The notes beneath the pieces are model-generated. The model saw only the letters and a program-made list of their open reading frames with translations. It was not told the DNA's origin and searched no databases. Source: Deltaproteobacteria bacterium (GTDB lineage: Bacteria > Desulfobacterota > Desulfomonilia > UBA1062). From it: a DNA stretch of 64,000 bases. The position numbers and the translations under genes are program-made. Positions within the stretch are counted from its first letter, which is position 1. Every line of letters starts with the position of its first letter. Below are positions 1 to 8,714 of this stretch, piece after piece. The stretch spans positions 95,396-159,395 of the forward strand of contig WFSG01000041.1 in the NCBI GenBank assembly GCA_015486075.1, read 5' to 3'.

Positions 1-235
1 GCACTATGTAAGGCCTTTTCTCTGGGTAAGATATGGCCTCAGCCATGTCCCTCCACCTGTAGGATACCTTCGGAGATATCTTCTTGGCTTCATTGTCCAC
101 TATCTCCCAGTCGCTTCCAGCAAAGTGCCTTATGGTTTTTTGAAGGAACAGATCATCCCTATAGTAATCCACATTTTTTCTCCACTCTAGAAACGCATCA
201 AAATTGTAAGGATTATCCCTTGTAGGTAATGACAT
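1..235 (-). CDS. acyl-CoA dehydrogenase-like protein, N-terminal fragment (runs off window start)
   Basis: The first 78 codons of a minus-strand gene are visible; it starts at ATG 235 behind a GGGGG-type ribosome site and runs off the window edge without a stop. It is missing from the ORF track because it is truncated. The fragment begins MSLPTRDNPYNF, then has a patch rich in Trp, Tyr and Arg, and ends near RPYIV. This resembles the extended N-terminal domain of a group of acyl-CoA dehydrogenases common in anaerobic Deltaproteobacteria. No catalytic residues lie in the visible part, so the family call rests on general resemblance only. A perfect 6-6-6 palindrome lies 23 bp upstream of the start codon and probably regulates this gene. 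Confidence 0.45.
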   Translation of the reverse strand, partial: MSLPTRDNPYNFDAFLEWRKNVDYYRDDLFLQKTIRHFAGSDWEIVDNEAKKISPKVSYRWRDMAEAISYPEKRPYIV

Positions 236-258
236 TTTATACCCCCTTTATAAAGTTA

Positions 259-276
259 TGTTCATATTTGTGAACA
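259..276. promoter_or_regulatory. TGTTCA-N6-TGAACA palindrome, candidate operator
   Basis: TGTTCA and TGAACA are perfect inverted repeats separated by six bases. The site lies 23 bp upstream of the start codon of the minus-strand acyl-CoA dehydrogenase-like gene, where a dimeric TetR- or GntR-type regulator would bind. The symmetry is seen directly; the function is inferred from position. Confidence 0.45.
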
Positions 277-338
277 CAGTTTACAATTACCATTTAGGCC
301 TTGTGAAGTCAATATAGAACATATGTATCAGGTAAGGG

Positions 339-374
339 AAGATGTGTTGCCTGAGTACCAAGGTAACACATCTT
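339..374 (+). repeat. 13-bp hairpin followed by GTTTTC, terminator-like
   Basis: AAGATGTGTTGCC and GGTAACACATCTT pair over 13 positions with one G-U wobble around a 10-base loop, followed on the plus strand by GTTTTC. It sits between two divergent genes (the dehydrogenase-like gene and selD), where no gene end needs a terminator, and upstream of the likely selD promoter. It could end a short transcript or be a regulatory structure. Confidence 0.5.
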
Positions 375-462
375 GTTTTCATGATATATTAGTTTTGTTT
401 ATAATTTCTGATATTGCATAGCCTTTATGCATTTGACAATGGCATGGTTTTGGTTGAAAGTA

Positions 463-492
463 TTTGGGCTCACGGGGATAACACCCTATAAT
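463..492 (+). promoter_or_regulatory. likely sigma70 promoter of selD
   Basis: A perfect TATAAT (487-492) is preceded at 18 bp by TTGGGC, a weak -35. Transcription would start near base 499 and leave a leader of about 17 nt before the TTG start codon at 516, just enough for the AAGGAGG ribosome site at 504-510. Confidence 0.45.
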
Positions 493-515
493 GCATACAC
501 ATTAAGGAGGAAGTC

Positions 516-1565
516 TTGCAAGAGGACAAATCTCTTTGTTTTGACAGCACTATACTAGGTGGTGGGTGAGGCACAAAGCTGGGTCCGGGTGACCTGAAGG
601 AGGCCTTGAGCATGATATCAAGGTCAGATGATCCAAACCTGCTCACTGGTCTGGATGATGACGCCGGTGTATACAGGCTTACTGATGACCTGGCGATAAT
701 TGTGACCATAGACTACTTCACTCCCATAGTGGAGGATGCCTACGCGTATGGCCAGATTGCAGCAGCCAATGCATTGAGTGATGTCTACGCAATGGGAGGG
801 AAGCCGGTTGTTGCATTGAATGTTGTGTGCTTCCCGGTATCTGTACTTGACATGTCATTTCTAGAGGAAATCCTTAGAGGCGGTGCTGATAAACTTGTGG
901 AAGCAGGTGTAATCCTTGCAGGGGGTCATACAGTCATAGATCCAAAGGAGATAAAATACGGTCTTTCTGTTGTGGGAGTTGTAAACCCAAACAAAATATT
1001 GACCAAGGGTAATCTCAGAAAAGGGGACAGGTTGATATTGACCAAGGCCCTTGGCACTGGGATTATCAATAATGCACTTAAGGGCGGACTCCTCGATAAG
1101 GCCACGGAGAACGAGGTTACCGGGAGCATGGCGCAGTTAAACATGAAGGCATCAAAGGCTGCTGTTGATAGCGCTGTAAATGCATGTACTGATGTTACTG
1201 GTTTTGGCCTTGCAGGCCATTTACTCGAGATGATAGAGGCAAGCCAGGGCATGGGTGCAAGGATTTACTCCAATGCCCTTCCTTTGTTCTCAAGGGTAGA
1301 GGAATTTTCCAAGATGGGTTTTATACCCCCTGGAACGCAGAGAAACAGAAAATTCCGGGGAGAAAAGGTTGACTTCGCCAAGGACGTGCCAGACTGGAAG
1401 AAATGGGTAATCTTTGATGCCCAGACCTCCGGAGGCTTACTATTATCCGTGGCGCCAGAAGATACCGATGTACTCTTGAAGAGGCTCACAGAGGATGGCC
1501 ATACAAGGGCCTCTGTCATTGGAGAGGTAGTTGAAGATCCTCGCGGACATGTAACAGTAATCTGA
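516..1565 (+). CDS. selD: selenide, water dikinase (SelD) with in-frame UGA selenocysteine codon
   Basis: SelD makes selenophosphate from selenide and ATP, the selenium donor for Sec-tRNA. The ORF track starts at 606, but that removes the active-site loop. Reading upstream in the same frame through TGA 567-569 gives GGGUGTKLGP, which matches the SelD motif around Cys17/Lys20 of E. coli, with U at codon 18 and Lys at codon 21. The best start is TTG 516, five bases after AAGGAGG; an in-frame TAA at 489 bounds the frame. Full length is 349 residues, normal for the family. Downstream motifs include LDDDAGVYRL, FTPIVEDAYAYGQIAAANAL and GGHTV. A small hairpin (GGTC/GACC, 582-594) twelve bases after the UGA could be the SECIS element. 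This implies the host has selA, selB and selC; none is in the window. Confidence 0.9.
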
Positions 1566-1592
1566 TAATGGCATGTGTTTCCTGCTAGAAAA

Positions 1593-1614
1593 GGCTCTTG
1601 TGTCCTCAAGAGCC
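1593..1614 (+). terminator. hairpin after selD
   Basis: GGCTCTTG and CAAGAGCC form a perfect 8-bp stem with a six-base loop, 27 bases after the selD stop. The following AATCTTT is a poor U-tract, so termination may be weak. Nothing else is recognised in the rest of the gap up to 1928. Confidence 0.5.
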
Positions 1615-1928
1615 AATCTTTAAACAAGAAAATGGGGAAACCGGTCTTTTCCATGATATTTCTCCTATTCTTGGTTAATAGACCAGAGGGATATTCAAGT
1701 ACGGAAAAATCTGCCAAGGCATTAACTGCATAGTTCTACATTGGAGTCTGCTCTAGGTGCAATATTGGCCAAGCTCTAATGCTTAAGGTAGCTTAGGAAG
1801 CCAGTTGGTAAATGTCATTTAAAATTTAAAAACCATCTTGGCTGCCACGTTTTGGTAATTGCTGCTGTACCTTGTACTTAATAATACCTGTCAATCTTGC
1901 AATGCATTCTTGCTTTTTCGAGGGATAT

Positions 1929-3632
1929 ATGGGATCCTTTAGGTTTCTTATGAAAGATAATTACAAACCAATCATTGTGCAAAGCGATGGTAGTATTTTA
2001 CTGGAGGTAATGTCCGAGGCATACGAGGACGCCAGGGATGCTATCCTACCATTTAGCGAACTCGTTAAATCACCAGAGTACGTGCATACTTATAGGATAA
2101 CACCGCTTAGCATATGGAATGCCGCTGCGACAGGCATGACGTGTGACGAAGTGGTGGCAAGGCTGGAAAGGTTTTCCAGGTACGATATTCCTAGAGGCGT
2201 TATTTTACGCATCAATGAAGCATTTTCGCGCTGGGGATCTGTGAGACTCTTAAGGGCTGACCAGTCGAATATCATTGTCGAGGTTAGGGACGAGCACATC
2301 TTGGAAGAGATTATGTCAAACAGGAAATTAGTGCCGATTGTAAAGGATGTGATGTCAGCTAGGAGGTTCGTTATTCCATCCGATGCAAGGGGCAGGTTCA
2401 AACATCTACTTATAAAGGTGGGTTATCCTGCAGATGACCTGGTTGGTTATGATGATGGAGAGCCCCTAGATTTCCGTCTGAGAAGAAAGGCGCTTTCTGG
2501 AGAGGCCTTTGGTCTCAGGCAGTATCAGAAGGAAGCGGTTGAGAATTTTTGGGCAAATGGGAGCCCGAGAGGAGGCCAGGGCATAGTAGTGCTTCCATGT
2601 GGATCAGGCAAGACCATGGTAGGTATGGGCGTAATGGAAAAATTAAAGACCTGCACACTTATTCTGTGCACTAGTGTTGCAGCAGTACGCCAGTGGATTT
2701 CTGAACTGGTTGACAAGACGAACCTAACAGATGACAAAATCGGGGAATACACGGGGCCGAAAAAGGAGATAAAACCTGTCACTATAACAACCTATCAGAT
2801 ACTGACATACAGGAAATCAAGAAGAGGAAATTTTGAACATATGAACCTGATGAGGGCAAGAAACTGGGGTCTCATCATATACGACGAGGTACATGTGCTA
2901 CCTGCACCAGTGTTTAGAGCGACGATAGAAATACAGGCCAAGAGAAGACTTGGCCTTACTGCAACCTTGATCAGGGAAGATGGTCTGGAAGAGGATACTT
3001 TCTCCCTCATCGGGCCCAAGTGTTATGATGTGCCGTGGAAAGAACTCGAACAAAAAGGATTTATTGCCGAGGCTGTCTGCTACGAGATGAGGATACCGTT
3101 ACCAAGGCACATGGAGGGTAAATACCGTGCTGCAAGTGACAGGATACAGTTCAGGATTGCTTCCGAGAATCCATACAAGGATATGCTCGTAAGGCAAATT
3201 GTAAGAAGGCACAGAGGGGAGTCGATTTTAATAATTGGACAGTACATAGATCAGCTTAAAAGGTTGTCTTCCATGCTAGATGTGCCCCTGATAACAGGAA
3301 GTACTAACGAGTCAAGAAGAGACATGCTTTACAGGGCTTTTAGGCAGGGAGACATACCAGTGCTCGTTGTTTCAAAGGTTGCCAACTTTGCAATTGACCT
3401 GCCCGATGCGTCAGTGGCAATCCAGGTGTCAGGCACGTTTGGGTCTAGGCAGGAAGAGGCACAACGTCTAGGCCGTATACTAAGGCCTAAGAAAAAGGTC
3501 TCTACCTTCTATACCCTTGTTACCTCGGAAAGCCCAGAGGAAAACTTCGCCCACAAAAGGCAGGTTTTCCTAGCAGAACAAGGTTACAGATATATGATTA
3601 GGGAACTTTCTTATGCGGATCTCGACAGCTGA
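1929..3632 (+). CDS. XPB/Rad25-type superfamily 2 DNA helicase
   Basis: Bacterial XPB-like helicase of about 567 residues. It carries an N-terminal helicase-associated region (about residues 15-90, with IVQSDGSILLEV), Walker A GSGKT, a DEVH box in IIYDEVHVLP, motif III LTAT and motif VI QRLGRILRPK. Archaeal and eukaryotic relatives unwind DNA by ATP-driven translocation in repair or transcription; bacterial roles are poorly defined. The listed ORF begins at TTG 1872; ATG 1929 is preferred because GAGGGA lies just before it, and ATG 1950 is also possible. The next gene overlaps by 20 bp in another frame and encodes the usual bacterial partner, so the two are probably translationally coupled. 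Confidence 0.85.
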   Translation: MGSFRFLMKDNYKPIIVQSDGSILLEVMSEAYEDARDAILPFSELVKSPEYVHTYRITPLSIWNAAATGMTCDEVVARLERFSRYDIPRGVILRINEAFSRWGSVRLLRADQSNIIVEVRDEHILEEIMSNRKLVPIVKDVMSARRFVIPSDARGRFKHLLIKVGYPADDLVGYDDGEPLDFRLRRKALSGEAFGLRQYQKEAVENFWANGSPRGGQGIVVLPCGSGKTMVGMGVMEKLKTCTLILCTSVAAVRQWISELVDKTNLTDDKIGEYTGPKKEIKPVTITTYQILTYRKSRRGNFEHMNLMRARNWGLIIYDEVHVLPAPVFRATIEIQAKRRLGLTATLIREDGLEEDTFSLIGPKCYDVPWKELEQKGFIAEAVCYEMRIPLPRHMEGKYRAASDRIQFRIASENPYKDMLVRQIVRRHRGESILIIGQYIDQLKRLSSMLDVPLITGSTNESRRDMLYRAFRQGDIPVLVVSKVANFAIDLPDASVAIQVSGTFGSRQEEAQRLGRILRPKKKVSTFYTLVTSESPEENFAHKRQVFLAEQGYRYMIRELSYADLDS

Positions 3633-5361
3633 ACTCATCAATAGCCTTCCCCCTTACATGCTAGAGCTTATGTCTTCAAGGATAATGGGAGAGAAGACGG
3701 ATGCGGAGACACTTACTAGGGCACTTGGCGATGCCAAGATGCTGGGCAGGGTCCTAGCTGGATTATCACCCGAGGACAGGGCAGTGCTTGAAGATCTACG
3801 TGACCTGGGCGGTCAGGTGGCATGGCATGTTGTCATGGGTATATACTCCGACAGACTGGACGAGATTAAGGAGAGGCTTGAAAGGCTCGGAAACCTGGGG
3901 CTGGTTTTCCAGGGAGGTCTCACCGGTAGGGATCCACTGATATTATTACCCACGGTAGAGCCTATACTTGAATCGCACTGTAAGAATATCCTGGCACGCG
4001 ATATGGACTGGGCAGAACGTGAGGGGTATTGCATATCTGAACACGTACTCATGATAAATGTAATCCAGTCCAGGAAAATCAGGTGCCGCCCTGGCATGGA
4101 ACCGTTCAAAAAGGGATGGGCAATTCTGGAAGAGACCCTGGGTTCCCTGATGGATGTAGAGAGGGTCTACAAGGAACTTGTACGCTTGGGATGCCTCGAG
4201 GAAAAGGAGGGCAGGATAGTAGTCAACTCGGGTCGATCCATGGCACTTGCCATGGATGGCGATATACACTACAGGTTGTGGCGTTTCTTTGAATCCTTAA
4301 AGCATATACCGGGATTGGACTCTAGGATTTACACGCTTATCAGTGATGGTGCAATATCTCTGGACAGGCTTAAGAGGGTTCTGTTCCTGAACATGAAGAG
4401 ATTCTCCCCAGATATGCCTAATGCCGAGGATACTGCCGGTACACTTGTAGATCTCTGGACAGGTCTCGGCATATTACAGGTAGATGCCAGTGGAAAATGG
4501 GTCAGGTTTTCACCAGATGTTTACAGTGCCCTGAGCACGGGTAACATAGAGGTCTCCTATAGTTATTACAGTGAGGATGTAATAGTGCAGCCAAACATGG
4601 AAGTGCTTGTACCCATGGAATTTGATCCCCTAGATCATCTGAACCTGGGCGAGGTGGCTGACCTCAAGAAGGCGGATGTCGTGAATATATACCGGCTCAC
4701 CAAGGCCTCTATATTACGATCGCTTATAAAGGGATGGATACCAGAGAAGATACAGCAATTTCTGGAGCGTATATCAAAGCACGAGGTGGCCGACAACGTT
4801 TTGCAGACCATCAAGGGCTGGGCCAAAAGTCTCAAGGAAGCACATATCATAAAGGGTACGTTTCTGGTTTTCCCTGGAGGAAAGGACAATGTACCTCGTG
4901 GGCTTGAGGAGATATTGCCTGGTATATACCAAGTACCCGAGAAATGTGAGATTAACGTTATTTCGTTCCTTAACAAAAAAGGTGTGATGGTGAATTCCCC
5001 TGGGACCAGGGCGGAAGTTGATGAGCACATAAACTGGGGTAGGGCACTACCCCTGAAGACCGACATTGAAGAAGAGGATAAGGTTCCCCGTCTTGATGGC
5101 GTTTACCCATACGGTATGCTCATCCCTTTGCCGTATGGTCCCAAAAGGATTGAAGTGTTCAGGGAGGCGATAAAACAAGGGAAGGGTCTCATAATCTTTT
5201 ACCCAAAGATGGGTTATGGAGAGATCCAGATGAAAAGGATAAACCCTGTCTACGTATACATAAGATCGGGCGTTCCTTTTCTGGAAGCCTTCTGCGAGGA
5301 TACGGGAGAAGGAGAGGTTTTCGATATAAACAAGATAAGGGCTATCTTCAAACAAGATTAA
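3613..5361 (+). CDS. helicase-associated (XPB-partner) domain protein
   Basis: A 582-residue protein overlapping the XPB gene by 20 bp. It has no helicase motifs. Its middle to C-terminal part (IVQPNMEVLVPMEFDP, then LTKASILRSLIKGW) resembles the helicase C3/XPB N-terminal-like domain found in proteins encoded beside XPB in actinobacteria and other bacteria. The N-terminal half is helical and winged-helix-like, with several LxRLG stretches. An accessory or DNA-targeting subunit of the helicase is the simplest role, inferred from coupling. It ends 2 bp from the convergent protease gene. Confidence 0.65.
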   Translation: MRISTAELINSLPPYMLELMSSRIMGEKTDAETLTRALGDAKMLGRVLAGLSPEDRAVLEDLRDLGGQVAWHVVMGIYSDRLDEIKERLERLGNLGLVFQGGLTGRDPLILLPTVEPILESHCKNILARDMDWAEREGYCISEHVLMINVIQSRKIRCRPGMEPFKKGWAILEETLGSLMDVERVYKELVRLGCLEEKEGRIVVNSGRSMALAMDGDIHYRLWRFFESLKHIPGLDSRIYTLISDGAISLDRLKRVLFLNMKRFSPDMPNAEDTAGTLVDLWTGLGILQVDASGKWVRFSPDVYSALSTGNIEVSYSYYSEDVIVQPNMEVLVPMEFDPLDHLNLGEVADLKKADVVNIYRLTKASILRSLIKGWIPEKIQQFLERISKHEVADNVLQTIKGWAKSLKEAHIIKGTFLVFPGGKDNVPRGLEEILPGIYQVPEKCEINVISFLNKKGVMVNSPGTRAEVDEHINWGRALPLKTDIEEEDKVPRLDGVYPYGMLIPLPYGPKRIEVFREAIKQGKGLIIFYPKMGYGEIQMKRINPVYVYIRSGVPFLEAFCEDTGEGEVFDINKIRAIFKQD

Positions 5362-5363
5362 AG

Positions 5364-6677
5364 TCAATCACTTGCCTGCTTCTCTATCCTTTTTATCTCC
5401 TTTAGCATGTCAACTAGTTCGTCTTTTGTGGAGTCGTCGAGTTTGCCCTTGTTATCAAGGGCCTGCCTTATGTGATAATAGCATGACTTGTAATGGCCCG
5501 TGTAATAGAAATACCTGGCATAGGCAACATGGGCCTTTGTTTGCCTACCCGTCTTATCGTATAGATTGCCCAATAGATATGCGATGCGCGGGTGGTACCT
5601 CTGGAACGGTTGTAGTACCTTTATAGCCTGTTGTGGCTTGCCTTGCCTGTCCAGTATACAGGCTATGGCCAGCCTTGACCTTGCAGATATCTCGTAGTTC
5701 TCTAGGTAGGGTAGAGCCGACTTGTATTCACCCATGTGGTACAATGCAATACCGTACCATTCATATGCCTGGGGAAGATCAATTCCCTTGAGGTATGTCA
5801 ACGCCTTCCTGTACATACCTGATCTGGTTGCAACCACGCCTAGTACGAATCTCTTGTACATATCCGGAAGCTCGGCCGCTCTTGACCTTGCCTCTTCAAG
5901 CGGCAACAGGTATGCAATCGTGGATGAGTACAGAGACCAGTAGCGCCCGTCAGGTTTTGGCTTTCCGGGTTGCCTGTCTATTGATGCTATCCTTTGTTCA
6001 GCGTAAGGGTGTGTTAGCAAGTATTCTGGTATGCCGTACGTACCCTCATATGTCCTCAACCTGATCAGGAAGCGTGTAAGTCCAGACGGATCGAACCCTG
6101 CTAGGGGGAGTATGTTCCTGCTGAACTCGTCGGCCTCGAACTCGTGCTTCCTTGAGTACTTCAGCCTTATGTTCTGGCTTCCACCCAAGGAGGAGTAAAT
6201 AAGGGCTGAACCCACCTCAGGGTTCTTTGCGGACAATATTGTCCCGGCCAGTACACCCAGTAGTGTTGCCATGGATATCCTTTTTTGTGTTTCCATGTCT
6301 TCCGGTATGTGCCTTAGCTGACAGTGACCCATCTCGTGGCCGATCACACCTGCGAGTTCATTTGTATCCCTGACGAAAAGTAATGTGCCGAGATTGATGA
6401 ATATCTGTCCACCCGGTATGGCAAATGCGTTTATGGAGCGGTCCTTCACAAGGTGTATCCTGAAAGAGTAGACAGGGTTCTTTATTTGGTCAGATAACTG
6501 GTCTGCAATAGACTGGAGCTTGCCAGTAATCTCCACGTCGTGGATTATAAGGCCCCTTGAGTCTAGGTATGATATGAAATCATTAGCAATCTTGTTCTCG
6601 TCCTCGTATGTCATGGCATGGGCAGTACCTGCCTCTAGGTAAAGAAATATTGCTATCATGGCAACTAGCTTCTTCAT
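5364..6677 (-). CDS. M48-family zinc metalloprotease with TPR C-terminus (BepA-like)
   Basis: About 437 residues. A hydrophobic signal segment (MKKLVAMIAIFLYL, then AHA) is followed by a peptidase M48 domain with the zinc motif HEMGH and a downstream EADEF glutamate, then tetratricopeptide-like repeats from about residue 260 to the end. Periplasmic M48-TPR proteins of the BepA/YfgC type degrade or help assemble misfolded outer-membrane proteins. The ORF track starts 12 codons earlier at TTG 6713; neither start has a clear ribosome site, and the later ATG gives the cleaner signal peptide. It converges tail to tail with the helicase pair. Confidence 0.8.
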   Translation of the reverse strand: MKKLVAMIAIFLYLEAGTAHAMTYEDENKIANDFISYLDSRGLIIHDVEITGKLQSIADQLSDQIKNPVYSFRIHLVKDRSINAFAIPGGQIFINLGTLLFVRDTNELAGVIGHEMGHCQLRHIPEDMETQKRISMATLLGVLAGTILSAKNPEVGSALIYSSLGGSQNIRLKYSRKHEFEADEFSRNILPLAGFDPSGLTRFLIRLRTYEGTYGIPEYLLTHPYAEQRIASIDRQPGKPKPDGRYWSLYSSTIAYLLPLEEARSRAAELPDMYKRFVLGVVATRSGMYRKALTYLKGIDLPQAYEWYGIALYHMGEYKSALPYLENYEISARSRLAIACILDRQGKPQQAIKVLQPFQRYHPRIAYLLGNLYDKTGRQTKAHVAYARYFYYTGHYKSCYYHIRQALDNKGKLDDSTKDELVDMLKEIKRIEKQASD

Positions 6678-6758
6678 TATGAATAGCATCGCACGTATGC
6701 AACGCTTTTTCAAGTAGGTAGGCCTATGGTCTTCGGCTAGTCCTGGTACCTTGACAGA

Positions 6759-7361
6759 TTAATGAATAGATTTTAATTTCTCAAGGACTTCCATGGTTTC
6801 TATCTTTGTATGTTCAAGGTCAAAACTGTTGTCTATGATGTATTTAGCAAAGCCCTTCTTCTGCTCCATGGGCATCTGAGACCGTATCCTCTTCAGAGCG
6901 GCATCTTCGGATATGTTGTCCCGTGCCATCAGCCTAGCCAGTTGTATCTTCTCGGGTGCGTATACAAGTATAACATTAGAAAGCAGCTTGTGTAGGCCAG
7001 ATTCTATGAGTAATGGGATGTCCAATATGATTACTGACCCGGGCGCCTTTTGTTTTATATCATCCATTTCTTTCGCCATCTCCTCGAATACCCTTGGGTG
7101 GACAATCTTGTTCAGTATCTTTAGTTTCTCCGGTGAACCAAAGACGATGTCACCAAGCAATTCCCTATCTATCTCGCCGTTTTCCTTGAGAATATTTCTG
7201 CCAAAATGTTCGGTTATTTCCTTCCACGCGGGAAGCCCTTTTCTGACCACGTCTCTGGCTATTTTGTCCGCGTCTATCACGTAGACACCTGCTTCTGCCA
7301 TGATATGTGCTACTGTAGACTTTCCAGTTGCTATCCCACCCGTAAGCCCGGCAATGACCAT
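6759..7361 (-). CDS. coaE: dephospho-CoA kinase
   Basis: A 200-residue CoaE, the last step of coenzyme A synthesis (phosphorylates the ribose 3'-OH of dephospho-CoA). The P-loop is GLTGGIATGKSTV at the N-terminus, followed by DADKIAR and LLIESGLHKL, all typical of the family. Length is normal. Its start overlaps the end of the upstream pgeF gene by 31 bp, so the two are cotranscribed on the minus strand. Confidence 0.95.
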   Translation of the reverse strand: MVIAGLTGGIATGKSTVAHIMAEAGVYVIDADKIARDVVRKGLPAWKEITEHFGRNILKENGEIDRELLGDIVFGSPEKLKILNKIVHPRVFEEMAKEMDDIKQKAPGSVIILDIPLLIESGLHKLLSNVILVYAPEKIQLARLMARDNISEDAALKRIRSQMPMEQKKGFAKYIIDNSFDLEHTKIETMEVLEKLKSIH

Positions 7362-8005
7362 GAATTCTCTCCTATCAAGGATATATTTCTTCCAGAATCT
7401 CTAGCATCCCTCCTAAACGAATGGAACAGCTCATTGTAACACGAGGTGCAAATCCTTGTTACATGTATCATGTGCTCTGCAATACCTGCATTTTTAGCCT
7501 GGAACACTGCTGCGCTCCACAGGTCAACATAATAGGCTCCACGAATCGACCTAACCCTGGCTATACCTTTCATACGTTCCATTACATCCTCACCTACCTG
7601 GTAGCAGCATGGACCTATTGCCGGTCCTATAAATACCCTTATGTCCTGTGCACCAAGGGATTTCATGGCATCAAGGCCTTTTTTCACCACGCCCAAGCAT
7701 AGGCCCCTCCAGCCGGCATGAATAGCGCCTAGGTACGCTCCGTTAGATGAACAAGCAAGTACAGGTACACAATCTGCGGTACGTATACATAGTATCTTTG
7801 TCCTATCAGACGATACTATGGCATCTGCTTCAGGGATTTCATCCACGCTTATATCATCGGCATTTACAACGCGGTCCGAGTGAACCTGGTTCAGCACGTG
7901 TACCTCTGTCTTTGGCAGATAGGACCTGAGTGCTTCTAATGTTGCCTCTGGGCCCTTATCAGGGTTCTCAAACAGACTCCTCGTTGAGAAAAGCCCCTTT
8001 GTCAT
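7331..8005 (-). CDS. pgeF: PgeF/YfiH-family purine nucleoside or peptidoglycan-editing protein
   Basis: A 224-residue member of the DUF152/YfiH 'laccase domain' family. The metal and active-site residues are present: NQVHSDRV, RTADCVPVL and AIHAGWRG. Family members are reported as purine nucleoside phosphorylases or deaminases, and as editing factors that stop wrong amino acids entering peptidoglycan. The N-terminus (MTKGLFSTR) is a little shorter than usual but keeps the FSTR motif. It overlaps coaE. Confidence 0.85.
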   Translation of the reverse strand: MTKGLFSTRSLFENPDKGPEATLEALRSYLPKTEVHVLNQVHSDRVVNADDISVDEIPEADAIVSSDRTKILCIRTADCVPVLACSSNGAYLGAIHAGWRGLCLGVVKKGLDAMKSLGAQDIRVFIGPAIGPCCYQVGEDVMERMKGIARVRSIRGAYYVDLWSAAVFQAKNAGIAEHMIHVTRICTSCYNELFHSFRRDARDSGRNISLIGENSWSLPGLRVG

Positions 8006-8177
8006 TTATGCTTCCTTTCCTGGATTCCTAAAATAAGTATATAACATGGTTCTTTGTCAGGCAAGGTACGTAAGATCTTGCAATCGATGAAGTATATACT
8101 GCTACATACACCAAGATGCCAGGGATAGCTATAATTGTATATACTGCAGAATGCCTTAATCCATGGGTCATCATCAC

Positions 8178-8206
8178 TTGACAGACATTTTACCAAGCCT
8201 TATGTT
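8178..8206 (+). promoter_or_regulatory. sigma70 promoter of def operon, possibly leaderless
   Basis: TTGACA (8178-8183), a 17-bp spacer, then TATGTT (8201-8206). The expected start of transcription, near 8213, falls on or just before the likely def start codons ATG 8214 and ATG 8220, and there is no ribosome-binding sequence in front of them. Confidence 0.55.
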
Positions 8207-8213
8207 AAAATCT

Positions 8214-8714
8214 ATGGCAATGAAGGATATAGCAATATACCCTGAAAGGGTACTCAGGAAGAGGGCAGAAGAGGTAAAGGATATTGACTTCGAGATCATA
8301 ACCCTTGTCCAAGACATGGAAGACACCATGTACGCAGCTCCAGGCGTTGGCCTGGCGGCGCCACAGGTTAGTGTACCAAAGAGGTTGATCCTAGTGGATC
8401 CCACGGGCCACAGGGATTCCGGTAAACTTACCGTGATGATAAATCCAGAGATAATAGAGATGGAAGGAGAGGAGACTGCCGGCGAGATGTGCCTGAGCGT
8501 TCCAGAACTCCAGGTAGATGTACCTAGGGCCACGCGCATACTTGTAAAGGGTTTTGACCTAAATGGAAAAGAGCTCAGGTTCGAGGCAGAGGGTTTCCTT
8601 GCAAGGATTTTTCAGCACGAGATAGACCATCTCAACGGCATAACCATCGCGGAGTATGCATCGAGTCTCAAGAGGTCCATATATCTGAAGAAAAGGAAAA
8701 AAGGAAAGATATGA
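8214..8714 (+). CDS. def: peptide deformylase
   Basis: A deformylase of about 166 residues that removes the formyl group from new proteins. All three motifs are visible: GVGLAAPQV, GEMCLSVPE (Cys metal ligand, with Met in place of the usual Gly of EGCLS) and HEIDHLNG. The ORF track begins at 8163, but homology starts at MAMKDIAIYPERVL, so ATG 8214 or 8220 is used. No Shine-Dalgarno lies in front of it; the promoter position suggests a leaderless message. The stop overlaps the fmt start (ATGA). Confidence 0.95.
   Translation: MAMKDIAIYPERVLRKRAEEVKDIDFEIITLVQDMEDTMYAAPGVGLAAPQVSVPKRLILVDPTGHRDSGKLTVMINPEIIEMEGEETAGEMCLSVPELQVDVPRATRILVKGFDLNGKELRFEAEGFLARIFQHEIDHLNGITIAEYASSLKRSIYLKKRKKGKI

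Noticed and set aside
433-438. TTGACA as a -35 for selD
   Set aside because: The only TATAAT is 48 bases away and no -10-like hexamer lies at 16-18 bases.
8002-8196. 64-residue minus-strand ORF between pgeF and def
   Set aside because: No recognisable start site or family, and it overlaps the def promoter.
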